NCBI GenBank assembly: GCA_032209605.1
Contig: JASFXZ010000008.1
Location: forward strand, 1,674,001 to 1,738,000
Reading direction: 5' to 3'
Source of the DNA: Mactromeris polynyma
Taxonomy: Eukaryota; Mollusca; Bivalvia; Venerida; Mactridae
DNA: 64,000 nucleotides
The notes under the pieces were generated by a model, which had not been told where the DNA came from, searched no databases, and was given only the letters and a program-made list of their open reading frames with translations. Both the position numbers and the translations under genes were made by a program. This document shows positions 36,230 through 47,248 of the stretch, one piece after another (within the stretch, counting starts at the first letter, position 1; each line of letters opens with the position of its first letter).

Positions 36230-37845
36230 ACTTCCTTCCTGAAAACGTTAGCCGTACAAAAATGACCAGTAAATGGAAAATTAACATTACACTTCTCATT
36301 TTGTAATATTTCTTGTTTAGGAAATCATATTTGTACTAATCAGATAGGTAGATTAAAGTAATATAAGAAACATGTACAAGAAATTCAAAGAAAGTGTTTG
36401 TTTTCTTACATTTATGCATACAGCATTTAAGAAATGGGCAAATTTCCTTTCAAAATTAAAATATTGTGAATAGCAGATGACCTCAACTAAATTGATGTAT
36501 TAATGGGGCATCAACTTGTCTGTAATAGAAATTATTTACATTATCTAACACAAATTTATCAAACTTTCAGAGACTTTTACCGTCCGGTTACAGCGCTATT
36601 TCATTTTGAACAGAATGACGGGCACATTTCTCTGAGAAAAAGTAACACTTTTAAGTAGTTTTGTTTGCTTTTTCACAAAAGAATTCGATTTTTTCTGGAA
36701 AATTTAACTTAGTGTTGTTGTAAAACATAATAATATTGAATGTGCAACAAAATCATGGTAATTTTTGGTCTTCTTTTATAACCTTTCAATAACCTTTAAT
36801 AAACATTTTCACTATATTTTCAATATAATATCACTTTATTACCTCCCTTTATGAAAAATTTCAGGTTTTTAAAATTATTTCAATTCTTTGTTTATAGAAA
36901 AACTTTTTGAAGCAATTTTGAATAGTATATTATAATTCAAAAACATTTAAATGATAATATTTTGATATTATTTTTCTAAAAAGTTTTATATTTTGCTTAC
37001 TGAGCCGTACATATACAATGGAAATGAAGGATTTCAGTTATGGGTGGAATACCTTAAAATCTCTGAACATTATGGTCGAGCGCAAAAGGCCACTGTAACA
37101 TTATACAAAAAGTCGAACAATCAATCGATTATGTTGTGTAATAATTCAATAGTAATTCACTAATGCAACCAGTGTATTAAGCACTAACCCCTTCGCCCAC
37201 TTAATGTAGAGCTTTTAGACATGTGTTAGAGAAGCGTGACGTATTATTGGGTTCGAATCCCGGTAGCGCCATTGACCGATTTTTCGTGTTCCTCAAACAT
37301 GACTGTATCTTGATATATGAAAACAGCTTATATCCGCGACTGATCTAAACCTGTGGTTTCATTGTCGCACGGTAAAATTAGTTTTGTCGAAAGGTTATTG
37401 AATATTTTGTCCTCATAACAACCGTCTGTGTATTTATATAATGTGGATCTAGTAATGGTTCACGGGTTCATTCATTTACAAAAGGATGAGAATGCTATCG
37501 GAGTATTGAATTAAACAGTAAATCCAAACACTCAGTCAGATATGCGGGCGATGCGCATAAGGATTTTATGAGCGAGCATTTATAAAAATTCCGCACAGGT
37601 TTGTTGAAACAAGGTAAGAAATTAACATTTTTCTCTTGTTGATAACCATTTTGAACCATTGAAATAAAATAGTCATCACATCGTTTTCAAAAAGTTAAAA
37701 AGCGTTAATATTATAAATTCACATTCATGACGATATGACATTTTATTCATGATCGACTAATGGCATTAAAGTAATAAAACAGATCATCCAAGTTGAATGA
37801 AATTGCAGAAAATTTATTGTAAAATGCATAATAATAGATTATATA
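36230..37845. other. No gene recognised
   Basis: Very AT-rich. At 37250-37275 a B-box-like GGGTTCGAATCCCGG suggests a decayed tRNA-derived SINE head, but no acceptor-stem partner or A box could be placed. Confidence 0.55.
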
Positions 37846-38720
37846 ATGTACGTAAATTGCATACTTATACAAAACAGTTTAAATCTGGCGGACCTGATGA
37901 AATTACTCCGGGAATCATTAAAGAATCATATTCGTGTCATTAGTTCCAACTACCTTGTTATCATATTTAACAAAATATATAATACCGCAAAACATTCCGG
38001 TAGTTGGGGTTTGGGTTTTACTGAATCTATTTTTAAAGGCGGGTGTCCAAAAGAAGCAAACCATTATAGAGGTATAATATATTGAATGATATTCTATCAA
38101 AAATTTACTCTCAATTTTTGTTAAATATATTAACTTTATAAATATAGTCAAAAGTATGAAAAACTATCTAATTGTCAGTTCGGTTTCCACAAACAAAAAA
38201 GCATTATTAATATTGACAGCATATCTATTTTACATTCAATCATAACTAAAGTCTTACACTCAGGTAAAACATTTACAATATTTTAATTGATTATGAAATA
38301 TGCTTTGATAAAATAAACCGTACATTGTTAATTAAAAGAAAACATTAGCACAAAAATGATAAATGCATTAAAAATGTGTTCTCTGCTGAACGATCATCAA
38401 TAAAACATAGTGGAAAACTTCATCCTAATCATATCGATTCATATCAAGGAGTAAAACAAGGCGATCACAGATCATCACTCCTATATTATGATGTTCATAA
38501 ATGATATTACAGCTAATATCAACACAGACCTAAATGGTTGATTTTCAGTAAATGATCTCAACCTTTTGCTTATGCTGATGATCAAGTACTATTCGCCACT
38601 TCACCGGAATCATTACAATGCATGTTGAGTGAAGTAGAAAACTGCTGTAGTACAACAAATAAAACATAAGTGATGATCTTTGAAAAAGGCCGACCACAAA
38701 CTATATTTTTTATCTTTATT
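37846..38720 (+). mobile_element. Degenerate LINE reverse transcriptase
   Basis: Interrupted frames keep the order of RT motifs: ISSNYLVIIFNKIYNTAKHS, FKGGCPKEANHYRGI, NCQFGFHKQKS, YADDQ-like remains (LMLMIKYYSPL after a frame break), and a K...MIFEKGR-like end. Many stops and shifts show a long-dead copy. The C-terminal part continues after an interruption at 39736-40500. Confidence 0.75.
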
Positions 38721-38915
38721 ATGAAAAACTTTAAATTGTATAAAGTATATACACAATATATACTATATATATATCTATTTAAATATGCCTAAATGCTCGA
38801 ACACCCAAACGAGTTCACGACTGTCATAGACCTTTTCATTAAATATTTGTAGCAAACGCATATGTGTCAAACTGTTAGTTACGGATAATCGATTATGTAT
38901 ATATATATTGCTAGG

Positions 38916-39208
38916 GTAGCGGATATGTGGTCCAGTGGTAACGTGCTGGACTAGTAATCCGGGGATCGCAGGTTCGATCCCCGCTCCACCACTAACAGTA
39001 CTTATAGTCTTTCGGAAGAGACAAACACTGAGGTCCCGTGTACGATGCTTTACATCGGGCACGTAAAAGAACCAGGGGTGTTCTGGAACTGGGGCATCTT
39101 CTGTATCATGCATATCCTCCAAAAATCTAAAATGACTAACATTCTTCCGGAGGCGTCGCCCATATGCGAAACCGATGGCGACGATGAATAAACGCAAATA
39201 CACACACA
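38916..39208 (+). mobile_element. tRNA-derived SINE (family 1), well preserved
   Basis: The head has ATGTGGTCCAGTGGTAACG (A box), GGACTAGTAATCC (anticodon-stem-like) and CGCAGGTTCGATCCCC (B box). The body has CTGAGGTCCCGTGTACGATG, CTGGAACTGGGGCATCTTCT, CCAAAAATCTAAAATGAC and a tail AATAAACGCAAATACACACA. It lies between two parts of a LINE remnant. An open frame on the minus strand is incidental. Confidence 0.92.
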
Positions 39209-39735
39209 ATTATAGTGTTATTATACTAAAGTTTGTATTTTAGTATTGTTGTATTCGAATAGAGGGTAACTGTCTGTTAAGTTAAATGTGATTTGAAATA
39301 CTTTATTTATCATAATTATATCATATCATAATGTTTGAAATAAAAATGACATTTTCATAAAAATAGTTGAATTTATTGACATTTCGTTTATGAATTAGGT
39401 TCAGTACTTAGCAGAAATAAAACACTATCCGAACTAGAACAAAAAGGCAGAATATAGGTCATGTTCGGTTAACCGTTCGGAAAATTATACGATTAACCGG
39501 TTAGCAAAAAAACTGAATATTGACATCCCTATTCACAAGCCTTATGAATATCGAGCATTTGCTATATTTTACAAATTTGAATTCAAAACGACAGAAAATT
39601 GTAAAATATTTGATTTTCTAGCTCTATGTCAGCAAAGAGTTCTTGGGGGGGGGGGGATGACGGAAAAGACATTGAATAAATACACACGAAATTTTGTAGA
39701 AAAGTGCTAACAGTAAATAATTTCACCAATTTAGA

Positions 39736-40500
39736 TGGATTATATGGCGAACTAGGCAGATATCCGATGAAAATAATAAGAACAATCACTATGATTAGGT
39801 ACTAGATAAATTCAAAAACTAAATAATAATTCAACCGTTAAGTTGATTCAACAGATGTTAAAAAATGATACTGAAAATAATATTGCAAATTACATATAAT
39901 GGACTAAACAATTTAAGATAATCTAGGAATGTCAGATATATGGCGAAACCAAGAAAATCTATATTAACAATTTGATAGCATAAAACAAGGTATTCTAGAC
40001 CAATATTAACAAACTAACATATAGTAGATTCAAATTCTCATTTTCCCTTGAACCGTATCTTGATAATATAACTAGCGATAAAAAAATTTAAAAAAAAAAC
40101 TTTAAGTAGATTTCGTCTCGTCACATAATTTATAAATAGAGCGTGGAAAACACAATATTATAACATACCAAACATGAAAGATATTGTAAATACTCGTATT
40201 GTTATGTTCTGAATCAACTTAAAATGATCGAAAATGAAGATAACTTGTTTATTAATGTGTCCTACACGCACATGCGCAAAACTAATAAAATCTATAAATA
40301 TAACACTTGGTCAACATTGAATAAATTTGATTATTTAATGATGTCTAAAAACAAAAGAGAAATAACAAATTTCGCGAAATTTATATACCACTGTAACAAA
40401 CTAGAATTCGATTTAAACACTTTCCTCAAATTTAAACTAATACACATGTCAATACATACTATATATGATTATTATTTTCATTTTTCTTTAGCTTCTCATT
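39736..40500 (+). mobile_element. LINE ORF2 C-terminal remnant
   Basis: YGELGRYPMKI near 39746 corresponds to the same motif at 2812 in the other LINE. From 40224, IENEDNLFINVSYTHMRKT and KREITNFAKFIYHCNKLEF match the end of ORF2 with the knuckle degraded. Probably the same insertion as 37846-38720, split by later insertions and deletions. Confidence 0.7.
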
Positions 40501-40773
40501 AAAATTATGCTTTGACTCCAATTAATTATCACGAGTTATTCGCTACCTCTGTTTATCTGTATATTGTTTTGTATTTATGTAGACTAGATGCATGATTTAT
40601 TGCTTAATGCTGAATACAAGTTGTTGTTGTTGTATACCATGTAATATGATTTCAAAAATGCAGGTGTTTTACACTAAGAAACGTAAAAATCCATTTACAT
40701 GTAATAATTGTAAGCAGGTACACAAGTAATATATAAACTCTGTCTTCCAATCACAGGTACATGCTTACGAAAT

Positions 40774-41895
40774 ATGGATAACCTCGAAGAGGAAGGAATT
40801 AAAAGAGTTGACCAATCAAATACGTCGACACAGATTCCCAAAGTGGAAGGTTTCTGGGCGACTGTGGATGAGTTCGGACCTATCGAGACTGCCTCCAATT
40901 ATGTTTTGTTTTTTGTATGCATAGCAACTGTTGTTAGTGATTCTATAGCGATATATGTTGTTAATCGAGGAAGGAACTTCCCACGTTTCTGTCGCGTTCT
41001 GTCAATAAATTACCTCATTAGTGACTTAACAGGAGCTGCGATATTTGCCCTCCACCAACTATTAATATTTGCTTGTGGATACAGCTATGAAATCGTATTG
41101 ATGTCGAGAATTACATTTACCGCAATACCCATTTTAATTTCGTCTGCTTCCCTATCATTAATCTCGCTTGAAAGGGTTATGGCGTTGGTTGGTAACTTGA
41201 GACACACAGTTGATTTTGGTGCTATGCAAATCGCCTGTCTTATATTCGCTATATGGCTATTTAATGCAGGTCTTGTATTTATGTCTGTACTTCTGAAGTT
41301 AGGAATTGACTGTCACTGGGGACTAAGTAATTGTTACTTATTTGATGAATTGAAATTGTCAAGGTACGTTACTTTATCAATGCTTTTGATATACGATATG
41401 ATTCTCATCGTTACGAATATAATAATTCAGAGTTTTGTCAGGCGACACGTTACACAAATAATCAAACAACAATCTTCAGTTCTCCAAGGCAGACCACTGA
41501 CTAACAGCAGCAATAGTAACCAGCTCAGTCACCAGGAATACGAAGTCTGGAAAACTGTTGCAAAAATACTCATGAGCTACTTTGTTTTGCATATACCGAT
41601 GTCCGTTTCTCTTTTTATACATGAATGGTACGGTGATATGCGCAATGAACCTCAACTGAGGATTTTACGGATTGCTTGCTTCCTATGTTTACAGATAAGT
41701 TCATTCGTGCATTTGTATTTATATGTTTTCAAGTTGAAGGAAAACAAACTGAACATGTATGTTCTACTGTCGCACATGTTTAAACGATACAAACCTCGAG
41801 CAGAACAGTTAAGATTGTCTGTTTATAACATTCCTGTTGTTGCATCAACTGATCGCACTAGGATTCCCCTTACGAACATTTCTTCCGTGTTCTAA
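40774..41895 (+). CDS. Orphan class A (rhodopsin-like) G protein-coupled receptor
   Basis: A single-exon coding region of 373 residues. Predicted transmembrane segments: about 42-64, 75-97, 108-134, 150-172, 197-220, 261-283 and 296-318. Class A landmarks are a conserved Asp in TM2 (SINYLISDLTG, D84), Cys at the TM3 start (C101) with ECL2 cysteines 180 and 187, and an E-R-V in place of D-R-Y (SLERVMAL, 133-135). TM6 has only a proline (VLHIP) rather than C-W-x-P, and TM7 has VHLYLY in place of N-P-x-x-Y. The N-terminus has a glycosylation site (NTS, 16-18). The ligand cannot be told; these replacements are typical of lineage-expanded mollusc orphans. The start ATG at 40774 has good context (AATATGG). 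An acceptor-like TTCCAATCACAG at 40744-40755 allows a 5' non-coding exon, and a 6-codon upstream ATG frame at 40761 overlaps the start. Confidence 0.9.
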   Translation: MDNLEEEGIKRVDQSNTSTQIPKVEGFWATVDEFGPIETASNYVLFFVCIATVVSDSIAIYVVNRGRNFPRFCRVLSINYLISDLTGAAIFALHQLLIFACGYSYEIVLMSRITFTAIPILISSASLSLISLERVMALVGNLRHTVDFGAMQIACLIFAIWLFNAGLVFMSVLLKLGIDCHWGLSNCYLFDELKLSRYVTLSMLLIYDMILIVTNIIIQSFVRRHVTQIIKQQSSVLQGRPLTNSSNSNQLSHQEYEVWKTVAKILMSYFVLHIPMSVSLFIHEWYGDMRNEPQLRILRIACFLCLQISSFVHLYLYVFKLKENKLNMYVLLSHMFKRYKPRAEQLRLSVYNIPVVASTDRTRIPLTNISSVF

Positions 41896-42074
41896 CTATA
41901 CCAACATCGTAAACAAATATCTTAGTCATTTGGATAATGATTCAACTTCGAACAATCTCGGATTAACTTGTCTACAATTTACATTGTGTTTTTCTGTCTG
42001 AATGTAGCATTTGTTTGTTTGATAGAAAGTCGTGTTTGATGTCATTTATCCATTTCTTACAAAACATCTTTTTA

Positions 42075-42102
42075 AATAAACAGTGTATGGAATGTTAATA
42101 AA
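42075..42102 (+). terminator. Candidate polyadenylation signals of the GPCR gene
   Basis: AATAAA at 42075-42080 and 42097-42102, about 180-207 bases after the stop. Confidence 0.55.
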
Positions 42103-42140
42103 TGCTGTGAAATGTTATTAGTTTTCTTCATATTTGATTG

Positions 42141-43260
42141 GACAATGCAGGCATGATCCTTTTACTATTCTTATGAATTCTATGGTAATTGACGACCGCT
42201 CATTACTTTACAGTTAATCCATTCAGAAAGCAATCTTTTTCATATCAAAGGAAACCAATACTTGTGTCTTTTGAGAAGGTACAGTTGTTACCTTTGTTGG
42301 GTTCGCATCCACAATGTCCGTGCTGAATAGCCGACAACGAGTAGATCCTCTAAATGGATTTCCATAATCCTTTAGTCACGTATTTGTAACGGATACATGA
42401 CTATACTACTGTACTATTTTAACGAGATCTTACTTCGTTTAAAAACCTTGAGTATTTTCTTGCTAGTAAAGTCATTAAGTTTATCTATTTGCCAACAACT
42501 CCAATAATGTTTTTTTTGCACTTTGATTACGGACAGTTGTTTACAATTGAATTTGTCAGGAAAAATTGACGATCTAAAAAACCTAACAAAGCAAAGATAT
42601 TTTCTATTAAGAGAGCTTCTGGCAATCCGATTTATATATATATTTACACATGGACTAAAGAATAAGTATTAAGGGACATACAGCGCGCTATTCAATAGTT
42701 AATTAATCTGTTTGATACACAGGTACTTCACCGATACTTCTTACAAGAAAAAATAAACTGAAAACTATTCCATTATTGTGAGCGAATGATGGTACGCACG
42801 TTTTTAAAAAGAACGTTATTAAAGTGTGTTTGACTGGCGTAGAAGCCATACGGCATTGTGTTTGGTATTATTAACTGTCTTTGTGGAATGGAAAATATAT
42901 CCTAGTTGATGATTAAATTATGTTATAACTGTGCATTAATTCTTTTGTCATATTCTTCCTATTTGAGCACGTATATATCAATATGTACTGGATGTAAGAA
43001 GGATTACATTGTTGCAAGGAACGCCTCACTCACAAGACAATGTCTAAACTCACATATCCCAGGGAAACATCAGCATACAAAAAATACAAAACAGAGGAGG
43101 CGTAACGGCCAACATCTATATAAGAATAGGACAATTAATACTTGATTATCAAAAACAATTCAGGTGAGTATGAATGGACAAAAAGGGGAAGCGAATCCAT
43201 TTATGAACAAGCTTAGAAAGCAAGTTGTCGAGGGACAAAATGGGGAATGAACACAAATGC
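42141..43260. repeat. 1.1-kb repeat unit, copy 1 (empty SINE site)
   Basis: Shares with 45220-46345 the ordered blocks TTATGAATTCTATGG, AATACTTGTGTCTTTTGAGA, TTGACGATCTA..AACCTAAC, ACATACAGCGCG, TACTTCACCGATACTT, TACTGGATGTAAG, CTCACAAGACAATGTCT and CAGGGAAACATC. Identity is moderate. At about 42878-42900 it has CTTTGTGGAATGGAAAATAT, the unoccupied counterpart of the SINE site in copy 2. Confidence 0.85.
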
Positions 43261-44623
43261 TATGTCTGGCGAAGGAATTCTAAAAGGTGAAATTAGGGAA
43301 ATAATAATAACAGCGAATTTCATATCCGAAACAGTTCTTAAACAAGAAATATCTTGAAAAAAGATGGACGGCGCAATTTGAAGGTTAAGATTGGTGTAAA
43401 ATGCTGATGTTACAATTGCTGTTTACTCCAGATCCAGAATGGATTTCGGTAAATTGACCGAAATTCAGTGGAATTCGTTAAGGTAACTTACCCTTTATCA
43501 AAAGGTTAACCAATCCGCGTCAAGGTAACAAACGTTGTTCGGTTGAAGGGAAATTGCCTTGGTGGTAACGTAAGATTTGATTGGCTTACATGACACTGAT
43601 ATGCAAATAGCAAAACCATGTTAGTACGGCTGTGCCGAAAAATGGGGTTTTAAATCGATACAACAGCTAGCTTACATCACATTCAACCGCTATATGGTAA
43701 TGAATTAAACACATAAATTGATTAAGTTGGCTGTAACTTATCCATAATACCTATCAATGGTTACTCAAACCATAAAATGCACACTGTTAATATTGAAGTA
43801 TTAATTAAACAAGCACCCTTATTCTGACCTTGCTCTCGGATAACAAAAGAGAGAGAATAAGTTGCTACAGGGAACAATAATGAATATCAATGACTTACAA
43901 ACGTGCATGACCCTGAAGAACTCCTTGTATTAATCATTCAAGATTAACATGTATTCTTATAAACATTATATGCTTTACCAGAAATAAAAACAATGGAAAC
44001 AGCAAAACATAGCCATTTTATAGAATGTTTTCCTCAGCCGAAAACGTCATGAATAATTTTCCCTCTTTAGCTGACATTATCATTGCAAAATACCATCTGC
44101 GGTAAACGTCATCATATAAATGCTTAACATGTCACTTTGGAAGGATCAAACGTTGGTTTAAGTACACTGACATTGTTAGAATTATATAGCAAAACACTTC
44201 ATATCGAGCAGCTGAAGGCGATTTTTACTTTATTTGTCTATATGTCAACTTTAAACAGACGATACTAGCTTTATTACGCAAATATTTCACTTTACATCGT
44301 ATTGAAAGTAAATTTAGACAATAAATGGTCTGGCACATTTGGACAAATAATGGACAGCACAACATAAAACAGGGACACACATCAATATAAACCTCAAACA
44401 TTAGATACCACAGTACAACACAATTTCAAAAGTGCTATGTAATAGCTTAAAGCTACTCTATGGATCACATTATGTTAGTTCCAGAGCTAATGTTTATGCC
44501 TACAAAGTCCATAACACAATCCTAAGAGACATTATCATCTGTCTTATCCTGTCATAACAAGTATAAAACATCTTTTACATTTAAAGAAGTACCCAAAACA
44601 AACAGTGTAAGACAGATTATGAT
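43261..44623. other. No gene recognised
   Basis: AT-rich spacer between repeat copy 1 and the 41-bp minisatellite. A short AGAGAGAATAAGTTGCTACAG near 43850 belongs to the same repeat family. Confidence 0.55.
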
Positions 44624-45001
44624 ATTACAGGGAACGCTACATAAGACGGTGCCTGCCCACACATATCATAGGGAACGCTACATAAGATGGTGCCTGCCCA
44701 CACATATCACAGGGAACGCTAAATAAGACGGTGCCTGCCCACACATATTACAGGGAACGCTACATAAGACGGTGCCTGCCCACACATATTACAGGGAACG
44801 CTACATAAGACGGTGCCTGCCCACACATATCACAGGGAACGCTACATAAGACGGTGTCTGCCCACACATATTACAGGGAACGCTACATAAGACGGTGCCT
44901 GCCCACACATATCACAGGGAACGCTACATAAGACGGTGCCTGCCCACACATATCACAGGGAACGCTACATAAGACGGTGCCTGCCCACACATATCACAGG
45001 G
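44624..45001. repeat. 41-bp minisatellite
   Basis: About nine copies of a 41-bp unit with CAGGGAACGCTACATAAGAC and GGTGCCTGCCCACACATAT. The unit resembles part of the neighbouring 1.1-kb repeat (CAGGGAA...AAGACAATGTC...CACATAT), so it probably arose inside one of its copies. Confidence 0.95.
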
Positions 45002-45219
45002 AAAAACCAGTCTACAAAACACTAGGAGTAAACGAATGTAAGGACAAATATATTTGGGAATGAGATAGAAAGTGAAGAATTGTCGAGCTATCATAAACAA
45101 CCACGGATAATTTAAATGAACAAGGGAGAATGGATTGAATAGATGGAATGTACCACAAGGCAAGCTAAGAAAGCAAATGGCAACGGGTCGGAATGGAATG
45201 TAACCAAGTGAAGTAAAAT

Positions 45220-46345
45220 GTGATTATTTTTTCTTCATTTGATATGACACGCAGGTCTTTCTACCATTCAAGATTATGAATTTTATAGCAATTGTTGTAC
45301 ATGCATATACATGTACTATTATAAAGGCAATCTTAGTCATCCATTCAAACAGCACTTATGTTTTTACATCGAAGGAAACGAATACTTGTGTCTTTAGAGA
45401 AGGTACGGCTGTGATCTTTGTAAGAGTTGGAATCCACAATTTATATAAGAAATATGTTTGTTACTTTTCTCAAAAGTGACGACCTTTGTAAACGGTCATT
45501 TATCTATAAAAAAATGAAAATGTCAAGAAAAGGTTGACGATCTACTAAACCTAACGGAGCTATAATTATTTTCTTTTAAGAGAGCCTTTGACAAATCGAT
45601 TGCCATACATGAAATAAACTATTTCAGGGGCATACAGCGCGATATTCTTTACTTAATTAATCTGTTACATCTATACACGTACTTCACCGATACTTTCTAC
45701 GAGAAAACTTGAAAAAATATACTGAAAACTACTCTTATCATTGGTGAACAATTTATAGTACACGCTCAATACTAATTGAAACAAAAATTGTGTATGCACT
45801 GCCGTAGAAACCAGACGGTCTTTTTCACGGATCCCAGAAACCATCTTTATGGAATAGTTCGATTCCCGGTCGCGGCAGGTCATACCCTTCCATGAAAATT
45901 TGACAAAAATGTCGATTTTCCTCCACATGTGGAGAAGTTGCCGGCTCCTTGTGGAAGGGTAAGTTAGTACTGGTAAAAATTCAGCCCAGGAAAAACTGGT
46001 TAGGTGAACCGGCCGCCGTATATAACTGAAATATCGTTGAGAAACGGCGTTAAACCCGATGAAACAAACAATATTTATGGAATAAAACTATATCCCAGGT
46101 GATATAACTGTTATAACGACCCCAATCGGTCTTTGTTGTTTTAATTGTCGTACTCTATTTCTGTTGTCATGTTCTTCCTATATCAGCACGTATATATCAA
46201 AAAGTATGGGATGTAAAGGGAAGATTAAGTTGCTACAGAGAAAGCCGCACTCACAAGACAATGTCTTCACATACATATTACAGGGAAACATCGGCATACC
46301 AAAAAATTAGAGGTGGGAGGTGTAACGGCAAACATCTATAGGGCT
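45220..46345. repeat. 1.1-kb repeat unit, copy 2 (contains a SINE)
   Basis: Direct-orientation partner of 42141-43260, about 3.1 kb away, interrupted by the SINE at 45857-46073. More pieces of the family occur at 33820-34010, 45050-45190 and 54790-55040. Confidence 0.85.
45857..46073 (+). mobile_element. 5'-truncated tRNA-derived SINE with target-site duplication
   Basis: Starts inside the B box (GTTCGATTCCCGGTCGCGG). The body includes AGAAGTTGCCGGCTCCTTGT and AACCGGCCGCCGTATATAAC, and it ends CGGCGTTAAACCCGATGAAAC plus an A-rich tail. An 11-bp duplication TTTATGGAATA flanks it at 45846-45856 and 46074-46084. It differs from SINE families 1 and 2; the 3' end CGGCGTTAAACCC is common in molluscan SINEs. 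Confidence 0.9.
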
Positions 46346-46379
46346 TTTATTTTATATAGGAAATTAGTTAAATGTCAAG

Positions 46380-46830
46380 GTTTTAGTTGAGTATGACCAT
46401 AACTACTCAAAATATGAGTGGATTGTAACCGAAATTAAAACTGGACATGTATTTTATCGTATGCATTATGAACGAAATGCATCTACTCTTTCAACATTTA
46501 TTGATAGGAAAACAATTTGTTGTCAAAAAGGGCCATAACTACTCCAAAAAGTGGTTGACTGTATCTGAAATCTTACTTAACCTGTAATATATTATCCTAC
46601 TCTTATGTGCTCCATATGAATTGAATCCGTCCACCCCTTCAAGCCATATTGGTCGTTACCATTTTATAAGTCGAACAAGAGGCATAACTACTCCAAAAAT
46701 TAGTGGGTTGTAACAAAACCCGAACTTGACCTGTATTTTATTATTCCAATATGAATAGCACCCATACTTATGAGTTATTGATTTGACACGATTTTTCGCA
46801 AGGACGGACAGGGGTAATACCCCTGCCAAA
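46380..46830. repeat. CATAACTACTCC modular repeat with terminal hairpin
   Basis: Three modules with CCATAACTACTCAAAATATG, CCATAACTACTCCAAAAAGT and GCATAACTACTCCAAAAATT, about 125-160 bp apart. They are followed by AAGGACGGACAGGGGTAATA and a terminal GGGGTAATACCCC hairpin. The build is the same as the GGCCATAACT repeats. Confidence 0.75.
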
Positions 46831-47060
46831 GGTGTTGTTATGAATAACTGTAAAAATAAATATGTAGGACAAGACGAACCTTTATTAAGAAACATCAACA
46901 AATATTATCCTATACTCTCCAGTACTTTAAATTGTAACTGTTGTTCATTCCTGACCTTATCACCAAACAATATATTCCACAAAGCACAAACTGATATCAA
47001 AGTCCATTTTTATTACATCAATACATATCCTTCTGGCTCGTATCTCATCAATAGGGCTAA

Positions 47061-47066
47061 TTTATT
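47061..47066 (-). terminator. Candidate polyadenylation signal of the TIR gene
   Basis: AATAAA on the minus strand just after the exon 6 stop; another at 47009-47014. Confidence 0.5.
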
Positions 47067-47092
47067 TCCACAGAGTCATTGAAAAACATCGT

Positions 47093-47248
47093 TTAAATCA
47101 AGTTGAGTTCTAATTGTTGACAAATGCACATTTTGCTTTGTTTCACGTTGTGACGATTCAAAGGAGCATCTGGGAGAAGATCAAAGTCGTCTGCTAAAGT
47201 CTTGGTCATTTCTTCTAAATGCCTTTCAATCAATGTGTCAGCATATCT
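47093..47248 (-). CDS. TIR gene, candidate terminal exon 6
   Basis: 51 residues, RYADTLIERHLEEMTKTL to CICQQLELNLI, then TAA at 47093-47095. Acceptor GCGTTTTCAG. A minus-strand AATAAA at 47061-47066 lies 27 bases after the stop, supporting a real 3' end. Confidence 0.62.
   Translation of the reverse strand, partial: RYADTLIERHLEEMTKTLADDFDLLPDAPLNRHNVKQSKMCICQQLELNLI

Noticed and set aside
37215..37275. tRNA gene around GGGTTCGAATCCC
   Set aside because: No A box at the right distance and no acceptor-stem partner.
38916..38995. Functional tRNA gene with an AGT anticodon
   Set aside because: The A and B boxes are good but the acceptor stem does not pair, and the downstream sequence matches another copy at 25491-25786, so it is a SINE head.
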